NCBI GenBank assembly: GCA_964653435.1
Contig: CAZZFA010000011.1
Coordinates: forward strand, 11,023 to 75,022
DNA from: CAZMVY01 sp964653435
Lineage (GTDB): Bacteria > Planctomycetota > Phycisphaerae > UBA1845 > PWPN01
DNA: 64,000 nucleotides
Reading direction: 5' to 3'
Made by a program: the position numbers and the translations under genes. The notes under the pieces are model-generated. The model was not told the origin of the DNA, made no database searches, and saw nothing but the letters and a program-made list of their open reading frames with translations. Shown one piece after another: positions 62,121-64,000 of the stretch (the stretch's first letter is position 1; each line of letters begins with the position of its first letter).

Positions 62121-62474
62121 ATGAAGGTCCCCGATCACCCGACGCTGATCCGCCGGATGCGGGATTCCCGCGTCAAGAAGCTGGCCGCCGAACGGCCGGT
62201 CCTGGGCGGCTCCCTGGTCCGCATCGCCAAGCACTGCGGCCGGCCGGGCTGCCATTGCCAGACGGGCGAAAAGCATGTCGGCTGGTATCTGACGCGACCG
62301 GTGAAGGGGAAGACCCAGACCACCTACGTACCGCTGGAGATGCTGGAAGAGGTCCAAGGATGGATTCAGGAGCATCGCCGACTCAAGACGCTCATGGCCG
62401 AGATCGCGGAACTGAACCGGGCCTTGATCCGGACGTATGTGACGGAGCGGAAGCACCGCGGGACAAGGTCGTAG
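62121..62474 (+). CDS. IS accessory protein (orfA, DUF6788-like)
   Basis: The 117-residue protein has the segment KHCGRPGCHCQTGEKHVGW, a CxxxxCxC cluster that may bind zinc, and ends in a helical tail (LMAEIAELNRALIRTYV). Similar small proteins precede transposase genes in several bacteria. It lies in the first frame of the insertion sequence. A role as DNA-binding partner or regulator of transposition is inferred from position. The transposase frame lies in the -1 frame relative to it and is open throughout, so a frameshift product is conceivable, but no slippery site was recognised. Confidence 0.8.
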   Translation: MKVPDHPTLIRRMRDSRVKKLAAERPVLGGSLVRIAKHCGRPGCHCQTGEKHVGWYLTRPVKGKTQTTYVPLEMLEEVQGWIQEHRRLKTLMAEIAELNRALIRTYVTERKHRGTRS

Positions 62475-62488
62475 CCGTAGGGCAAGCG

Positions 62489-63826
62489 GTGGCCCAAACC
62501 GTACGGCACTTCTGGCCGGACTTTTCCCCCTGGCTTGACGCCCTGCCGGATACCCGGTTCCAGCCCTTTGTCACCTATCACCGACGGTTCCTGCTCTGGT
62601 GGGGGCTGCTGCTGTTCCTGTGCAAGCTCGGGCGGGTTCGGCAACTGGACTATGACTTGCGGGACGCCGAGACCTGCGTGCTGCCCAACGTCAATGCCCT
62701 GGCCGGGACTCACCAAGAGACCTTGCCCGTCTACAAGACCCTCTCGCACTTCTTGGAGCACGTAGGCTCGGAGGCCCTGGGAAACCTGCGGACCCGGATG
62801 ATCCGCCAGTTGATTCGCAGCAAGGTCTTCGACGAGGAACGGCTGTTGGGAGCGGCGGTGGTCGCGATCGACGGCAGCGGCCACGTGTCCTTCCGGAACC
62901 GCCACTGCGACCACTGCCTGACGCAGACCCACGGGGACGACACCTACTACTTCCATGAGACGTTGGAGGCCAAGCTGATCACCGGCTCGGGCCTGGCCCT
63001 CTCGATGGGCAGCGAGTTCATCGACAACCGCCACTTCGACGGCACGCCTCAGACGGGGAACGAGCGACGCAAGCAGGATTGCGAGTTGAAGGCCTTTCTC
63101 CGCTTGGCCTCCCAGCTCAAGCGGGACTTCCCGCAGACGCGGCTTTGCCTGTCGGCGGATTCCTTGATGGCCTGCGGCCCGGTCTTCCAGACGTGCGAGG
63201 ACTACCAGTGGCACTACGTCCTGACGTTCAAGCCCGGACACCTTCCGGCGGTCTGGGAGGACTTCCAGGGACTCCTGAAGCTCTGCCCCGGACAAGTCCG
63301 CCGGATGGACACGCCCGACGGGCGCCACCTGGAGTACCGCTGGGTCAACGGCCTGTCCTATGTGGATGACGAGGGGCGGACCCACACCTTCGACGCCATC
63401 CAGTGCATCCAGACCCAGGACGAAGAGCGGACCACCTTCGCCTGGATCACCGATTGGACCGTTACGGCGGAGAACGTGATCCCCATCGCTCAACGAGGAG
63501 GACGAAACCGTTGGAAGATTGAGAACGAAGGCTTCAATACCCAGAAGAACGGCGGCTATGAGCTGGAGCACGTCTACGGCGCCAAGGAAGACGTGCTCAA
63601 GTGCTTCTACTTCCTGCTGCAGATCGCCCACATGATCCTGCAACTCGTCGAGAAGGGCAGCCTCCTGCGACGGGCGGCCCGCCAGTACGGCAAGACCGTG
63701 GTGGGACTCTACGGCAGCCTCCGCAACATCGCCCGCAGGCTGCTTGAGTGTTTGCGAAACCGGCTCATTCCCGCGGAGGCGTTCGTTAGCCATCCACGTA
63801 TCCAGATCCGACTCGATTCCTCCTGA
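62489..63826 (+). CDS. DDE transposase of the insertion sequence
   Basis: The 445-residue product begins at GTG 62489, 14 bases after the orfA stop; the frame is open further upstream, overlapping orfA. Catalytic residues are visible: the Asp of VVAIDGSGH, the Asp of LCLSADSLM, and the Glu of RWKIENEGFN, giving an IS4-type DDE set with a following QKNGGYELEH. The C-terminal part is helical (CFYFLLQIAHMI). No stops or frameshifts are seen, so it is likely active. The exact IS family cannot be named without comparison to a database. Confidence 0.88.
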   Translation: MAQTVRHFWPDFSPWLDALPDTRFQPFVTYHRRFLLWWGLLLFLCKLGRVRQLDYDLRDAETCVLPNVNALAGTHQETLPVYKTLSHFLEHVGSEALGNLRTRMIRQLIRSKVFDEERLLGAAVVAIDGSGHVSFRNRHCDHCLTQTHGDDTYYFHETLEAKLITGSGLALSMGSEFIDNRHFDGTPQTGNERRKQDCELKAFLRLASQLKRDFPQTRLCLSADSLMACGPVFQTCEDYQWHYVLTFKPGHLPAVWEDFQGLLKLCPGQVRRMDTPDGRHLEYRWVNGLSYVDDEGRTHTFDAIQCIQTQDEERTTFAWITDWTVTAENVIPIAQRGGRNRWKIENEGFNTQKNGGYELEHVYGAKEDVLKCFYFLLQIAHMILQLVEKGSLLRRAARQYGKTVVGLYGSLRNIARRLLECLRNRLIPAEAFVSHPRIQIRLDSS

Positions 63827-64000
63827 GCCGGCCCGCCGTCGGCGCCTCCGGCTCCATCGCCGTTCGCTCTTCTGGCACAATTTGCCCCTCCGCCTCCCGT
63901 GCTCATGTCCTCCGGGAACCGCCCCCATGCGCCCAGAAACTCGCCGCCACCGCCCTCGACACCCGCCGATCCCTGCCCGAGGGCCTATTCATCAGCGCTG

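Larger units (their letters stand above)
61943..64000 (+). mobile_element. Insertion sequence with 18-bp terminal inverted repeats
   Basis: CAGCGCTGATGAATAGGC (61943-61960) is exactly the reverse complement of the last 18 bases of the window (63983-64000). Inside are orfA and a DDE transposase, both intact, with 160-175 bases of non-coding DNA at each end. The match stops after 18 bases on the inside. Because the right end coincides with the window edge, the outer limit and any target duplication cannot be seen. Confidence 0.88.

Noticed and set aside
62102..62488. A fusion of orfA and transposase by programmed frameshifting
   Set aside because: The frames are in the right relation (-1), but no slippery heptamer or stimulatory structure was recognised in the overlap, and a GTG start after orfA explains the transposase. 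Kept only as a possibility.
1..64000. tRNA, rRNA or CRISPR loci
   Set aside because: No cloverleaf with a T-loop and CCA-type end, no ribosomal sequence and no regularly spaced direct repeats were noticed by eye. A dedicated scan with tRNA and CRISPR tools would settle it.

Overview
The window is high-GC bacterial DNA that most resembles a planctomycete, probably of the Phycisphaerae type. This is inferred from gene content only: many large secreted proteins, a recurring C-terminal double repeat ending in GPNRPP, a PEP-CTERM protein, prepilin-like proteins with an H-X9-DG signature, a formylglycine-type sulfatase, a bacterial microcompartment (BMC) shell protein and a GTP-dependent PEP carboxykinase. 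No tRNA, rRNA or CRISPR array was seen.

Layout. 0-8 kb: the end of an alpha/beta hydrolase gene, then minus-strand pckG, a PduT-like shell protein, a PduS-like flavo/Fe-S protein and a secreted subtilase. 8.5-18 kb: small housekeeping or orphan genes (YhbY-like RNA-binding protein, polytopic membrane protein, sulfatase, a small His/Cys protein, a prepilin plus a tailed secreted protein, MarC-type membrane protein, AhbC-like radical SAM enzyme). 18-23.9 kb: an SGNH hydrolase, a three-gene sugar ABC importer without its ATPase, and a secreted protein of unknown family. 23.9-33.8 kb: a minus-strand carbohydrate operon (GH2-like, GH42/GH35-like, GH65 phosphorylase, beta-phosphoglucomutase, beta-helix/PKD/propeller protein). 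34-38.6 kb: a large secreted protein, a prepilin-like protein and a membrane zinc-ribbon protein. 38.9-43.2 kb: a LacI/AraC hybrid regulator divergent from a GH127 enzyme, then a PEP-CTERM protein. 43.7-55.3 kb: four large secreted proteins, two of them paralogous metallopeptidase-like proteins. 55.4-59.1 kb: a second GH65 gene, paired with a HAD protein that has an unusually large cap. 59.1-64 kb: a glycine-rich secreted protein between two copies of a palindromic repeat, then an insertion sequence whose right inverted repeat ends exactly at the window edge.

How it fits together. The main theme is capture and breakdown of complex glycans. Secreted or surface proteins (beta-helices, propellers, lectin-like domains, sulfatase, peptidases) act outside the cytoplasm. 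An ABC importer takes up oligosaccharides. Glycosidases and two GH65/HAD pairs would process sugars inside. Six of the secreted proteins end in the same Cys-containing Asp-rich double repeat, which looks like a shared sorting or attachment tail. It exists alongside a PEP-CTERM version of the same lectin-like domain.
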